NCBI GenBank assembly: GCA_900491605.1
Contig: UESW01001876.1
Location: 122,684-186,683, forward strand
DNA: 64,000 bases
Direction: 5' to 3'
From: Calamus simplicifolius
Taxonomy: Eukaryota > Streptophyta > Magnoliopsida > Arecales > Arecaceae
Part shown: piece by piece, positions 45,169 to 56,520 of the stretch
How positions within the stretch are numbered: the first letter of the stretch is position 1
How the letters are laid out: every line of letters starts with the position of its first letter
Program-made: the position numbers and the translations under genes
Notes under the pieces: generated by a model
Told to the model about the DNA's origin: nothing
Database searches by the model: none
Seen by the model: the letters and a program-made list of their open reading frames with translations, nothing else

Positions 45169-45453
45169 AAATCTCCATACCTCGGCTGGGCCGAGTCCTA
45201 TTCCACAAAGACTCGGTATGGCCGAGCACTCATGGTACGCCCAGGGGCTAAGCTAAATCTCCGTACCTCGGCTGGGCCAAGTCCTATTCCACAAAGACTC
45301 AGTATGGTCGAGCACTCCCGGTACGCCTGGAGGCCAAGCTAAATCTCCGTACCTCGGCTGGGCCGAGTCCTATTCCACAAAGACTCGGTATGGCCGAGCA
45401 CTCCCGGTACGCCCGTGGGCCAAGCTAAATCTTCGTACCTCGGCTGGGCAGAG
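45169..45453 (+). repeat. 86-bp tandem repeat in the 3' UTR of the Tat remnant
   Basis: Just over three units with AAATCTCCGTACCTCGGCTG, GGCCGAGTCCTATTCCACAA, AGACTCGGTATGGCCGAGCA and CTCCCGGTACGCC. The first unit counts to 86 bp. It lies 170 bp after the end of the integrase coding region, the same place as the 77-bp array of the other Tat element. Confidence 0.9.
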
Positions 45454-45508
45454 TCATATTAATTTGCAGTATTATAGTTCTATATCATTTTTATCTGAAA
45501 ATATTGAA

Positions 45509-45525
45509 AGAGAGAGAGAGAGAGT
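45509..45525. repeat. (GA)n microsatellite
   Basis: About eight GA units at the junction between the Tat remnant and the DUF604 pseudogene flank. Confidence 0.9.
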
Positions 45526-45701
45526 AAAATTTAAGCAATTTGAGCAACAAAAACTGGCCATTTTATTTTGCACTACGTATATACATGTGACTTAAAATGC
45601 TTTGCTCATTCGATACTTCGTGGCTTTAAAAAGAGTGTATTTACCGGCAGTATTACTATTTAAAACATAAAAAGGGGGAAAAAACGCAGAAAAAATTACC
45701 T

Positions 45702-46502
45702 GGTGGAACGCGAATCTCGGAGAGGCAGAACTCGACGCGCTGGTCGCTGCCGTAAAGGTTGTTGTAGCGATCGAGGCAACCGTCGATGACCCGGGAGAGC
45801 GCCGCCGCTGCCGGGCGGCTGACGGCGAATTCCCCACCACCGAAGGCCATGCCGTACGAATGGATCACGTCCTGCTCCACGCTCTCCGATGGCGACCCGA
45901 TGTACCACACAGCTCCTGGTGGTCGTACTTCCCCAGCGCTGCCGCCAGGTTTTCTGGGAAGAATACCGTGTCGTCGTCCCCCATCACCAACCACCGTACC
46001 CACCCCTCCTCCTCCCCGAGTGCTCGGTACGCCTCCGCCACGATCCGCGCTATCCTGGTCGGCGCCGCCCGCTCCCCGAACCGCGACGCGTCCGCCGAGA
46101 CCCGGTACGGAGGGCACGTACCCGGCCACGCCTGCCCACCCTGTGGCTTCTCATCCAGCCACACGTGGCCCCGCATCTACGCCGGCCGCCACCAGAGTTC
46201 CGTGTAGCTCCGCCGGCGGTTCCACATCTGCGCCGACCCCCCGATGCCGAACACGATGAGGGAGAGGTTGGTCGGGACGGGGTCGTGGGAGAGGTTGGTC
46301 GGGACGGGGTCGCCGAAGAAGGTGAGGATGGCCTGGGCACAGTCGGGGCTGCGCCACCAGAACTGGCCGGAGGAGACGGCGGAGTAGGATACGAAACAAA
46401 GAAAAGGACGAGGACGGAGGCCTTAACGTAACGCCACCGTCGGCCGCCAAAAAACTGTAACCATATCTCTGGAGCACCGCCTCTAGTCCTGAGCAATCTC
46501 AT
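45702..46502 (-). pseudogene. DUF604 (Fringe-like) glycosyltransferase, 5' exon, broken
   Basis: The start MRLLRTRGGAPEIWLQFFGG is followed by a membrane anchor (VKASVLVLFFVSY). A frame change follows, then SGQFWWRSPDCAQAILTFFG, LIVFGIGGSAQMWNRRRSYT, ELWWRPA, a TAG, MRGHVWLDEKPQGG, PPYRVSADASRFGERAA, VRWLVMGDDDTVFFPENLAA with the DxD metal site, KYDHQEL, a 2-base frame change, WYIGSPSESVEQDVIHSYGM, AFGGGEFAVSRPAAAALSRV and LYGSDQRVEFCLSEIRVP, ending at a GTAAT donor. These are the hallmarks of plant DUF604 proteins, probable Golgi beta-glycosyltransferases. A 27-bp in-frame duplication (DPVPTNLSH twice) is also present. No second exon is found downstream, where the Tat remnant lies. Confidence 0.8.
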
Positions 46503-46539
46503 AATCTAACTTAGGGAAGGCGAAGCAAAAGACGAAATC

Positions 46540-48728
46540 TGTCACGCTCCGGCCTCAAAATCCGAGTTAGGATGATAACCCACAGCATGTCAGGCATATA
46601 AGGCATCTCGAACTTCATTACATAAATCAATATAAAACAAAAATTTAAATCCATGATTTATTTTAAACCATAATTATCAGTCCTGGGTTATCTGCCCTAC
46701 ACACAAGCAATACTGAACTATATCAATATAATAGAACTAAATTTATTTAATAGAAGTTTCGTCTATCCCAAATATCCTTCTTCATTCCTGAGGCTCTGAA
46801 AAACATTGTGAGAATTCTATGAGCTCACACTCAATAAATAAGCCTAATACAATTTCAAATTACATTTATCATGCTATCAACATATTCATGTCATCAGATC
46901 AAAATAATTTGAAAGCTTAATTAAATAAAAAATACTAGAATATGCAATGTAAACCAAACACTGTTTATACTGTCATTATTTTTCTTTATGTGTCCCACGA
47001 CCCTACTACACTCATCTTGTGTATCACTCTTAAATGTCCCCTAAGAGAAAGGGTCCTGGTACCAGTGTTATGCCATATCATAATCTGTCATCAGAATACT
47101 TTCTACGGATGTGTGTCCTCCACATATCTTCTCCTGTGGAGGTGGATCACGTATCACTAGTCATTTCAAGTCATATGAGAACTGCGGCGACAAATACACT
47201 AAATTTCACTGTCATCATCATGATTGCATATTATCATCTAGATAATACCAACATAATTGCAAAATTAACATAGTTACATTTTTGCATGTACTCATATAAG
47301 TCATATCATAACAAATACTTATTATAAATTCGTGGTACTATACATTAATTCAGAATAAATGAACTTCATTTTTCACATTTCATAAACATACACCTAATTG
47401 TAAATTCATAATTTATAAATTAAATAATCTATAAATTATAATACTTGGCTTACTTACCTCAGTATGCAAATTCCAATTGATAACCCAGCCATTTGGACAC
47501 CTGGGTACCTACAGTATCATTTTACATTATTAAATTTCTAAAATCTGAATAATAAAATGATTCTTAAAACTTTACCAGACCACTTCACGGGCCCAACTTT
47601 GGGCTCAAAAATCTCTCAACATATTTGCCCAAATAGGGATTTAAAAATATCCCCAGAAACTAGATTCAATCATGATTCGGACCATATATTTACTTTGCCA
47701 TTCTCGGCCCGATATAGGGCCCAATACGCTGCTCGATCAAACAGAGCTCCTGAACCAGCCCAATAGGGCCCATATTAAGGCAGCCCAGCCGGCCCAAGCT
47801 TTCTTTCTTCTCCCTGTTATTCCCCTATTTCAACCGAAACATGGGGCATGGCGTGCCGGCGGCCAGGGCCACCGCCGGCCAAATAGGTGGTGGCCTGGCC
47901 ATCGGTGGCCGGACCAGAGCCGGCCACCGCCGCGGCCGGCCTCCCCTCTCATTCTCTCTCTCTCATTTCTCTCATGATTCTCCTTCCTCACTCACGATCT
48001 GCCACGGCACATTACTGTGCCGGCAGCACGGCCAGCCACCATGGCCGACCGGGCCTCCACCGGACGAACGTCCGGCACTGGTGGAGGTCGCCGACCACCG
48101 CCCAGGCCCGGCGAGGCGACGGGCACGCCACCGGGCCTGAACCAAGGGTCGGACCGGTTGCATGTCCGTCCCAGGCTTTCTTTCTCTCTCATCTCTGATC
48201 CCCCCTCTCTCTCTCTCTTGCCTCCGGCACCCCACTGGATGACATCCCCGGTGCCGGTGGGGCGGTCGGCCAAGGCTCAGGCCCGGCGAGGCGGCGGGCA
48301 TGCCGCCGGGCCTGAACCAAAAAATGCACAGGGAAAGACGCCGTGTCTCCCCTGCGCTCGATTTCTTCTCTCTCTCTTCCTCTGACTTTCTCTCTTTCTC
48401 CCTCCTAGCCATGGACAGGGGGACTTACCAGGGGCAGACACATGCACGATGATGATGGAAAGGAGGCGTTCGAGGATGATGGGAAGGAGGCGTTCACGTG
48501 ATCCTTTAAAGGCAATGCAAAGACTCCTTTAGTTATGAGATATTTGAAAATACAATCGTCAGGCGTTATCCATTTCAGGAATATCGCGATTAAGTTTCGC
48601 GATTAGGTAATCATAGCTCGGGGGGTTTGAAATTCAAACACCTCGCACAACTACAGGAGTCCCTGGAGTCAATCATTTCGATCTCACGATCAATTCTCAT
48701 GAGAAGTTAACGAAATCCGGGGATTACA
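46540..48728 (-). repeat. 3' LTR of the chromovirus element
   Basis: 2189 bp, bounded by TGTCACGC on the left and GGATTACA on the right, so on the minus strand it starts TGTAATCC and ends GCGTGACA. The part at 47780-48400 is GC-rich, with an internally repeated block containing CCCGGCGAGGCG and GCCGCCGGGCCTGAACCA. The open frames there are compositional. Confidence 0.8.
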
Positions 48729-48745
48729 TTCTCCCCTCCTTATAA
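48729..48745 (-). other. Polypurine tract of the chromovirus element
   Basis: The minus strand reads ATAAGGAGGGGAGAA directly before the LTR start TGTAATCC, the usual arrangement in this lineage. Confidence 0.8.
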
Positions 48746-48864
48746 AAATTTCGGCCTCGAAATTGATATACTTTCATTAGAGAAAAATTCAAATTCAAAT
48801 TCATCACACAATCAACTAAGTCTTTATTCAAATGTCAACAGTCGTATCTACATCATTAACTATA

Positions 48865-49576
48865 TTAAGATTCAAATAGTTGTGGATACTTCTTTTTCAT
48901 TTCCTCCTCAAGTTTTCAAGTAGCCTCCCTCTCAGAATGATTATTTCATTGCACCTTGACATAGAGAATGGTATGCCGTCTCAGAACCTGATCCTTGCGG
49001 TCCATAATACGCACAGGGTGCTCCTCATATGATAAATCTTTCCTCAATTGTATAGGCTCATATGCTATGACATGGCTGGGATCAGAAATATACTTCCTCA
49101 ACATAGAGACATGGAAAACATTGTGTACCCCAGCTAAAATCGGAGGCATTGCTAGGCTGTAAGAAACCTCCCCGACTCTTCTCAAGATCTCAAAATGTCC
49201 AATATAACATGGACTCAGCTTTCCTCTAATCCCAAATCTCATCACATCTTTGGTTGGTGATACCCTTAAGAAAACATGGTTCCCAACCTGGAATTCCAAT
49301 TCCCTTCTTCTGACATCAGCATAGCTCTTTTTCCTGCTCTGAGCTGTACGAAGATGCTCCCTGATAAAATGCACCTTATCTACTGTTTGCTGAATCAGCT
49401 CAGGGCCTAGCAATTTCCTTTCCCCCACGTTATCCCAACATATAGGAGATCTGCACCTCCTACCATACAGAGCTTCAAATGGAGCCATCTGGATGCTGGC
49501 TTGGTAACTATTATTATATGCAAACTCCACCAAAGGTAAATAGTTATCCCAAGCTCCACCCAAGTCCATCACACAG
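48865..49576 (-). pseudogene. Chromovirus pol, integrase C-terminal part and chromodomain
   Basis: Continues the integrase of the right-hand part: VMDLGGAWDNYLPLVEFAYN, YQASIQMAPFEALYGRRCRS, LRTAQSRKKSYADVRRRELE, GIRGKLSPCYIGHFEILRRV, VFHVSMLRKYISDPSHVI. Then comes a chromodomain-like tail: RHTILYVKVQ, TGA at 48946, NNHSEREAT, TGA at 48916, KLEEEMKKKYPQLFES, stop at 48865. The two TGA codons stand where chromodomains usually have Trp (VQW and ATW), so each can be explained by one G-to-A change. The chromodomain steers integration to heterochromatin in intact relatives. Confidence 0.8.
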
Positions 49577-51063
49577 TGTTGGCCCAGATGGCAACCCAAG
49601 AGGGGGGGGGGGGGTGAATTGGGTTCTTTAAAAATTTTAACCCCTTAAAAAATATTGGCTTTGAGATAGATGAAATTAAATGCAATGTGAATATGAAGCA
49701 CAAACAAGGAGATAGAGATAGAGATAATCAAAGCACGGCAAACACAAAGATTTTATAGTGGTTCGGTGTATCCAACACCTACGTCCACTCCCAAGATTCA
49801 CTTGGGTCCACACTATAATCCTCTTGATTACAGTCGAGTTGTTTTACAAGATCACAACTCAAACTTGTTGTTTCCCAGGGATCACAACGAACCCAGCCGG
49901 TTTTCCGGGCTCACCAGCACAAAACCCTAAACTCAAGCTAATCTAGCTTGACCCGAGGTATACAACCTCCACTAGTTCAATCCCCTTGATAGAACTAGCA
50001 CAAACAAGAAAGAATAGTTTTTCAATAATACAAAGCTCCTCAAATGAGCAAATATTCAAAAATAAATGAATAGGTTAGAAAAGCCTGTTTGAAGTAGATT
50101 GAATTTGAGCTTTTCTTCTTTTCTTCTTTTCCTCTTCTCTTTGGAGATGTTGAATCAGGCCTCAGCTTTGATTCTTGCAAATGTTGCAGATGAGAAGTTG
50201 GAAAATCTTCAAAAACAGAGCTTCTTCTTCCTTTTTGAGAATCCTCCGATTTTTCAAGTTTGAATGCCTTGGATTCTCTTTGAGCTTTTTGGAGTGGAAG
50301 GATTTGAGTTTGAATACTTTTCTCTTGGATTTCAGGCTCAAGACTTCTCGGATTTTTGATTTGAATATTCTCTCTATTTTTTGTTTTTTCTTTTTTCAAA
50401 CGGGCGTTCTCCCCCTTTTATAGATTTGTTTAATCTTTTTGGGAAGAAACTAGCCGTTGGAGTGTACCTGGAAACAAAATATATCCGTTAGAAGTTAGGT
50501 AAAAGAAAATATTACCGTTAGAGCTGATCTGGCATTTTAAAATTTTGTCCCAGACAGGTTGGAGTCGGCTCCAACTTTTCAGGTGTCGGCTCCAAGTCGT
50601 TTATCCAAAAATAGAAAGTTCTGAGTTCGTCGAGGAGTCGGCTCCGAAAAAGTTAGGTGTCGGCTCGCCATCGTCAGGTGTCGGCTCCAAAAGACTGTGT
50701 GTCGGCTCCAAGATGCTAAAAAAATAAGCGTTCTGTCCCCGCATCGGAGTCGGCTCCAGACACTGTAAGTGTCGACTCCGAAACTCTGGGTGTCGGCTCC
50801 GAAACTCTAGGTGTCGGCTCCGACCGTATCAAAAATCAGAAGAATATTTGACTGGCCATGGGGTCGGCTCCAGGATTCCTAGGTGTCGACTCCAGGTCTG
50901 AAACTTTGAAACTTATGATTTGCAATTGATTCAAAACACGTTTCTTAATACCTTTAATCGATCAAATATTTTTAAGCCCTGAAACACTTATCAAATCTAT
51001 TAGTAATCAAATAAATATACTCAATTCCTTTATTAATCATCAAAATCAATAATTGGGTCAACA
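49577..51063 (-). repeat. 3' LTR of the nested copia element
   Basis: 1487 bp, TGTTGGCCCAG to GGGTCAACA on the plus strand. It differs from its partner by scattered substitutions and a longer G run (13 versus 7) near 49602. It contains the GGTGTCGGCTCC motif array. Confidence 0.93.
50554..50905. repeat. GGTGTCGGCTCC motif array, 3' LTR
   Basis: About twelve copies of GTCGGCTCC or GTCGACTCC, usually preceded by GGT or GGA, spaced about 20-45 bp with unrelated spacers. The same array is in the 5' LTR (59221-59565), and a third cluster of eight or so lies at 53008-53206. Confidence 0.9.
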
Positions 51064-51080
51064 ATCTCCCCCTTTTTGAT
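51064..51080 (-). other. Polypurine tract of the nested copia element
   Basis: The minus strand reads ATCAAAAAGGGGGAGAT immediately before the LTR start TGTTGACCC. Similar G-rich purine tracts lie a little upstream in the element (near 51157, 51174 and 51381). Confidence 0.85.
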
Positions 51081-51688
51081 GATTATAAAAACATTGAGTA
51101 TATGCATAGTATTCTCAAATTAAAATTTTCAAGGAAGTGATCTTCACAAGTAGGCTCCCCCTGAATAAGGTAGCTCCCCCTATGAAGTTCAAATTATCAA
51201 TTGTTCTTCCTTTGCTATACATATTTGATACTTAAAATTCATTTATATCAATTTTCACTTTTATATCAATGTTCACTTAAGCTTATTTATGTATTTTCAA
51301 ACTAATTTGATACTAATCAATCAAATACTAATCAATGCATATACATAGCTTTCATTCAAATGCATATACGACATAACTTTCTCCCCCTTTTTTGTAATCA
51401 ACAAAAAGATAAAGAAAAGTTAAGTCAAAAGATAAAATTGATAGATCAAAAGATAATTTCATTTCATCAAAAGTCAAGTATTACAAAAAGAAACTATACT
51501 TTCATTATATCAAAAACTAAAACTTTCATTACATCAAAATTACACTTTCATTTCATCAAAATTAAACTTTTCATTACAAAATTACAAATTGTTTCTAATG
51601 ATTCTTGTCAAATGATCCAAAATCTTTCCCATTCCTCACTTTGAGTGGCTACAAATTCTTTCAACCTTCTATCAACAAAAGCAAGCAG

Positions 51689-52903
51689 TCATGATTTTAT
51701 CTTGAAGCTCGCATTGCACTTGGAATAGGTCTCAGAATCTCCACAGATATCTTTAAGTTCTTCAAATATATTCTTCAGATCATTACTTAAAGATCCAGCA
51801 GAAGAGCTAAGAGTTGATTCTATCTTGCTAATGCGATCATCTAGGGAATAAAGAGTTTCTTTAAGATTCATAAATTTATTATCAAACTCAGTCTTCAGTT
51901 CATCCTTCTGAGCAGCAAGTAAGTCTTTGAGTTGCTCCAATTGAAGGTCTGAAAATCCAACTGATGAAGTAGATGGCTGAACAAGAGTTTGAGCAGGTGC
52001 AGGGGCAGGAACAGGACTCCTTGGCTGTGGAGAGGAAACCCTCACAGATGGACCAGCCTCACAAGGTCAGAAAGTCTAGGCTCAGGGGCTCTCTCATCCA
52101 AGTTACCTTTCCTTTCCCATTGCCCGTTCACCTTTACAAATCCCATCCTATGCAAAGTGGCCAACTGTAGTAATCGGTGTGCCTGAGATTCTTGGATGGT
52201 TCATTCTCTAGAATCACTACTCCTTGGCTCCTGAATACCATAGTCAGAATCATGCCATAAGGTAAGGACGACCTTCTTTTCCCTCCGGCCTCGGCCATAT
52301 AGAATATCATCATAGCAGCTAAATTAATAGGTGACCGGTCAATATACTGGAAGTAATTCTGCTGCAAATGTTATGAAGTAATCTTAATTCCAAGGGCAAT
52401 TGGTTAGCCCTAATCTCTTCAAATTCTGTAACCTCTCTCCTAACATCCTTGACAGAGCTGCTGATCTATCACTGTGCATATCGGCTGCTAATCCGGTAAT
52501 GGGGATGCTTAGGAGGTTTCCTAATTTTTGAAAAGTAAGATGAACCTGTTTACCTCTGACAGAGCTCACTAAACCACCATCACCTCTCGATAAATTGAAG
52601 TAAAATTCTTTTACTAGTGCTGGGTATGTAGGAACATCAAGAGAACAAACTTTATCCCAGCCTAATTCTTTGAGTTGTCTTCCAATCGAGAAACCTTCGG
52701 ATCAAAGAGCTCGAAGTCAACTTTTCTACCCATAGTTATTACCCTCCCTGCTAGGGTATCTACCTGAGGGGAAGAAGAGTTGGGATTGTCCGAAGCGGTG
52801 GAGGAATCCTCGCTTGGAGACGGCTCGCGGACGGGTCGCCTCACGGAGCGTTTTCCGGTCACCACAGGCGCTCCAATCACCGAACCTCTCTCTTAGGTGC
52901 CAT
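51689..52903 (-). pseudogene. Extra ORF downstream of copia pol (putative plant transposon protein-like, with C-terminal coiled coil)
   Basis: Minus-strand frame from ATG at 52903 (MAPKREVR, then a shift to IGAPVVTGKRSVRRPVREPS). It continues through KVDFELFDPKVSRLEDNSKN, a frame change, VKEFYFNLSRGDGG, SSVRGKQVHLTFQKLGNLLS, ERLQNLKRLGLTNCPWN, a stop, MIFYMAEAGGKRRSSLPYGM and ILTMVFRSQGVVI. Further on is a Pro/Ser segment and a coiled coil (LQLEQLKDLLAAQKDELKTE to 51689). The central part resembles plant proteins annotated as putative plant transposon protein. SIRE-type copia elements carry an envelope-like ORF at this position, but I see no clear signal peptide or membrane helix. At least three frame breaks. 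Confidence 0.55.
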
Positions 52904-53007
52904 TGGATCCTTAGGAAAGCTTGGGTAGAGAGGAATTAGAGATGGGAAGGCTTTGAGAGAGTTTTGGAAGAGTTTGGTAGAGGATTTGAGAAGATACGAA
53001 ATGACGA

Positions 53008-53206
53008 GGTGTCGACTCTGCCCTAATAAATTGATTTGGGACCCCAGGTGTCGACTCCCGCAAAGTCGGGTGTCGACTCCAAATCGCTAACACAGTCAGC
53101 GCTCGAACTGGAGTCGGCTCCACTTATACGGGTGTCGGCTCCAAGGTCAGGGACCGAGAGCGACACAGACAAGGTGTCGACTCCTCATTCTGAGGTGTCG
53201 ACTCCA
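53008..53206. repeat. GGTGTCGACTCC motif cluster between pol and the extra ORF
   Basis: About eight copies of the LTR motif family lie just upstream (minus strand) of the extra ORF's ATG. These include GGTGTCGACTC and GAGTCGGCTCCAC forms. Confidence 0.85.
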
Positions 53207-53402
53207 CTGACAGTTTCAGAGAAAAATAATTGAGATTCAAACATCTGAAACTTGTCAAAATAAATTCGATAAAATCTTGATAAAATTTTGGAGTATGAAG
53301 AATCAAGTTACTCAGATGACTAGATAATTTGTCCTTAAAATTATGAAAGGAATATCAAGAAATTAATAGAAATCTAGATAGTCATTCCTTAGTGTTTCAA
53401 AA

Positions 53403-56400
53403 TCAATCCAAAGGGTCACATATCCCTAATTCACCTCTAAGATAACAAAATCTCTCTTCACTCAAGGGTTTTGTAAATATATCAGCTAATTGTTCTTCAG
53501 TATTAACATATTCAAGACAAATTTCATTATTAGCTACATGTTCTCTTATAAAGTGATATCTAATTTCAATGTGTTTTGTTCTTGAATGTTGAATTGGATT
53601 TTTAGTTAAATTTATTGCACTTGTGTTATCACATCTAATTGGAGTTTTATCAAGTGTTATGCCATAATCTTCAAGTTGTCTCTTAATCCAAAGGATTTGA
53701 GCACAGCAACTTCCAGCTGCAACATATTCTGCTTCAGCAGTAGATAATGCAACCGAATTTTGCTTTTTGCTAAACCAAGAGATTAAGTTACTTCCTAAGA
53801 ATTGACATGCTCCACTTGTGCTTTTTCTATCTAATTTACATCCAGCATAGTCAGAGTCAGAATATGCAATCAAGTTTAATGTTGAGTCTCTAGAATACCA
53901 TAAACCTACATTTTTAGTTCCACTTAAATATCTTAAAATTCTTTTTACAGCAATTAAGTGAGATTCTTTAGGTTCAGATTGAAATCTAGCACATACAGCA
54001 AACATGATATCTGGTCTACTAGCTGTTAAGTAAAGAAGAGATCCGATCATACCTCTGTAATATTTTTGATCTACTTTCTTACCATCTTCATCTTTGTCCA
54101 GTTTGCATGAAGGACTCATAGGAGTTCCAAGTGGTTTGATTGACTCCATTCCAAACTTCTTGAGAAGTTCTTTTGTGTATTTGGCTTGATTGATGAAATT
54201 CCTTCTTTGCTTTGCTTGATTTGAAGTCCTAGGAAGAAGTTGAGTTCTCCCATCATGCTCATTTCAAACTCACCCTGCATTAACTTAGCAAATTCTTGAC
54301 ATAACAAATTGTTAGTAGCACCGAATACAATATCATCAACATATATTTGTACTACTAATAAATCCTTGTCTTTTCTTTTCAAAAATAGTGTTTTATCAAC
54401 ATTTCCTCTTGTAAAATCATTTTCAATCAGAAATTTACTTAATCTTTCATACCAAGCTCTAGGTGCTTGTTTTAAACCATATAGTGCTTTGTGCAATTTA
54501 AAAACATGATTTGGAAATTCATGATCTTCAAAACCAGGTGGTTGTTCAACAAAAACTTCCTCATTTATAAATCCATTTAAAAATGCACTTTTAACATCCA
54601 TTTGAAATAAATTGATATGCATATGACATGCAAATGCAAGTAATAATCTAATTGCTTCTAGTCTAGCTACAGGTGCAAAAGTTTCATCAAAATCAATTCC
54701 TTCTTCTTGATTATATCCTTTTGCAACTAATCTAGCTTTGTTTCTAATTACTATGCCATTTTCATCTAATTTATTTCTAAATACCCATTTTGATCCTATA
54801 ACAGAATGATCTTTAGGTCTATCTACAAGAGTCCAAACATTATTTCTAGTAAATTGATTTAATTCTTCTTGCATAGCTAACATCCAATTATTATCTTTTT
54901 CTGCTTCTTCAATAGTTTTAGGTTCAATTTGAGATACAAATGCAAGATGATTATTGATGTTTCTCATTGATGATCTAGTTCTTACTCCTTGAGATGGATC
55001 ACCTATAATTAATTCTTTTGGATGACCATAGGCATATCTCCAATCTCTAGGAAGATCTATATCATTATGATTTGCATCAACAACATCAACACTAGGAGAA
55101 TCATTATCTTTAGCTTCTTGTTCATGATCCGAAGATACATCTATATTCAATTTTTCAATGTCTCTTTCTAAAATGTTTGTATCTTCCTCATCATCAATCT
55201 TTCTGGAACTCGATGCTAAAGATTCATCAAAATTACATGAATAGATTCTTCTACAATTAAGTTTCTCTTGTTAAATACTCTATAGGCTTTACTAGATGTT
55301 GAATATCCTAAGAAAATGCCTTCATCAGATTTTGCATCAAATTTTCCTAGATTATCTTTACCATTATTATGAATGAAACATTTACAACCAAATGCATGAA
55401 AGTAACTTATGTTTGGTTTTCTATTATTCCATAGTTCATAAGGAGTTTTCTTAATGATTGGCCTAATTAAAGCTCTATTAAGAATGTAACATGCCGTGTT
55501 TATAGCTTCCGCCCAAAAGTATTTTGGTAAGTTGCTTTCACATAGCATGGTACGGGCCATGTCTTCTAAAGTTCTATTTTTTCTTTCAACTACTCCATTT
55601 TGTTGTGGTGTTCTAGGTGCTGAAAAATTATGATGAATGCCATTTTCTATGCAAAAGTTTTCAAATAATGATTTTCAAATTCAGTGCCATGATCACTTCT
55701 TAGAGACACTATGGTGTTGTTTTTCTCATTTGTGACCTTCTTGAAGAATTTCAAAAATAATGGAAAGGTCTCATCCTTATGAGCTAAAAATAGTACCCAA
55801 GTGTATCTAGAATAATCATCTACAATCACAAGACCATATTTCTTTCCTCCTAGACTTGTGGTTCTAGTAGGTCCAAAAAGATCCATGTGAAGTAGTTCAA
55901 GTGGCCTAGAAGTGGAAACAATATTTTTAGTTTTGAAAGAATTTCTAGTTTGTTTTCCAAATTGACATGCATCGCAAATTTTGTTATTTTCAAAATCTAG
56001 TTGTGGAAGTCCTTTTACTAAATCCATTCTTAATTAATTTTGAAATTAGGTGTGTGCTTGCATGACCTAATCTACGATGCCATAACCAACCAATCTCATT
56101 CATATTAGCATTATTAGCAACTAAGCAATGATTACTAGTAGACAAATTGTCTAAATCAATCAAGTATACATTGCCATTTCTATTTCCAACAAAAACAATG
56201 CTATTATCAATGGGATTAGAAACAGTGCAGATAGATGCTTCAAATGATACTTTAAAACCTTTATCACATAATTGGCTAATACTTATAAGATTATGTTTTA
56301 AACCATTGACATATAAAACATTTTCAATATATGTGGAGGGAGTTATTTGAATTTACCAAACCCCATGATTTGGCCTTTGCCATTGTCACCAAACGTAACA

Positions 56401-56520
56401 ACTCCTCCTCTTTTGCTCTCAAGGGTGATGAATTGATCCTTGTCACCCGTCATGTGTCTTGAGCAGCCACTATCGAGATACCACTTTCGCTTTGATCTTT
56501 TGGCCGCAAGACACTCCTGC
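53403..56520 (-). pseudogene. Copia pol: integrase, reverse transcriptase, RNase H
   Basis: Right to left: GAG-pre-integrase (CDACQFGKQTRNSFK), integrase with LELLHMDLFGPTRTTSLGGK, LRSDHGTEFENHYL and QNGVVERKNRTLEDM (D, D, E all present; frame change near 55665). Then [68 protein letters not shown], with a frame change near 54180-54220. Then RNase H: YSDSDYAGCKLDRKSTSGAC, LSTAEAEYVAAGSC, RCDNTSAINLTKNP, ADIFTKPLS, stop near 53403. Four enzyme domains are well preserved apart from about two single-base shifts. The protease region near 56350-56520 is short and less clear. Confidence 0.85.

Larger units (their letters stand above)
42430..45453 (+). mobile_element. Ty3/gypsy Tat-lineage remnant without LTRs
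   Basis: Plus-strand pol from the end of RT (FLGFLLHKHGIKVDKNEAKP near 42540) through RNase H, archaeal-type RNase H and integrase to about 45010, then an 86-bp tandem repeat. No gag, N-terminal RT or LTR was found on either side, so both ends are truncated. Between about 42430 and 42780 the sequence is more AT-rich and decayed than downstream and could belong to another gypsy copy. Confidence 0.75.

Noticed and set aside
47672..48412. GC-rich open frames on both strands at 47.7-48.4 kb as host genes
   Set aside because: They lie wholly inside the chromovirus 3' LTR, are Pro/Arg/Gly-rich in every frame and contain an internal DNA repeat; compositional artefacts.
50554..50905. CRISPR-like array of short repeats with variable spacers
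   Set aside because: The repeat is only about 9-12 bp, spacing is irregular, the array lies in both LTRs of a retrotransposon and no cas gene exists.
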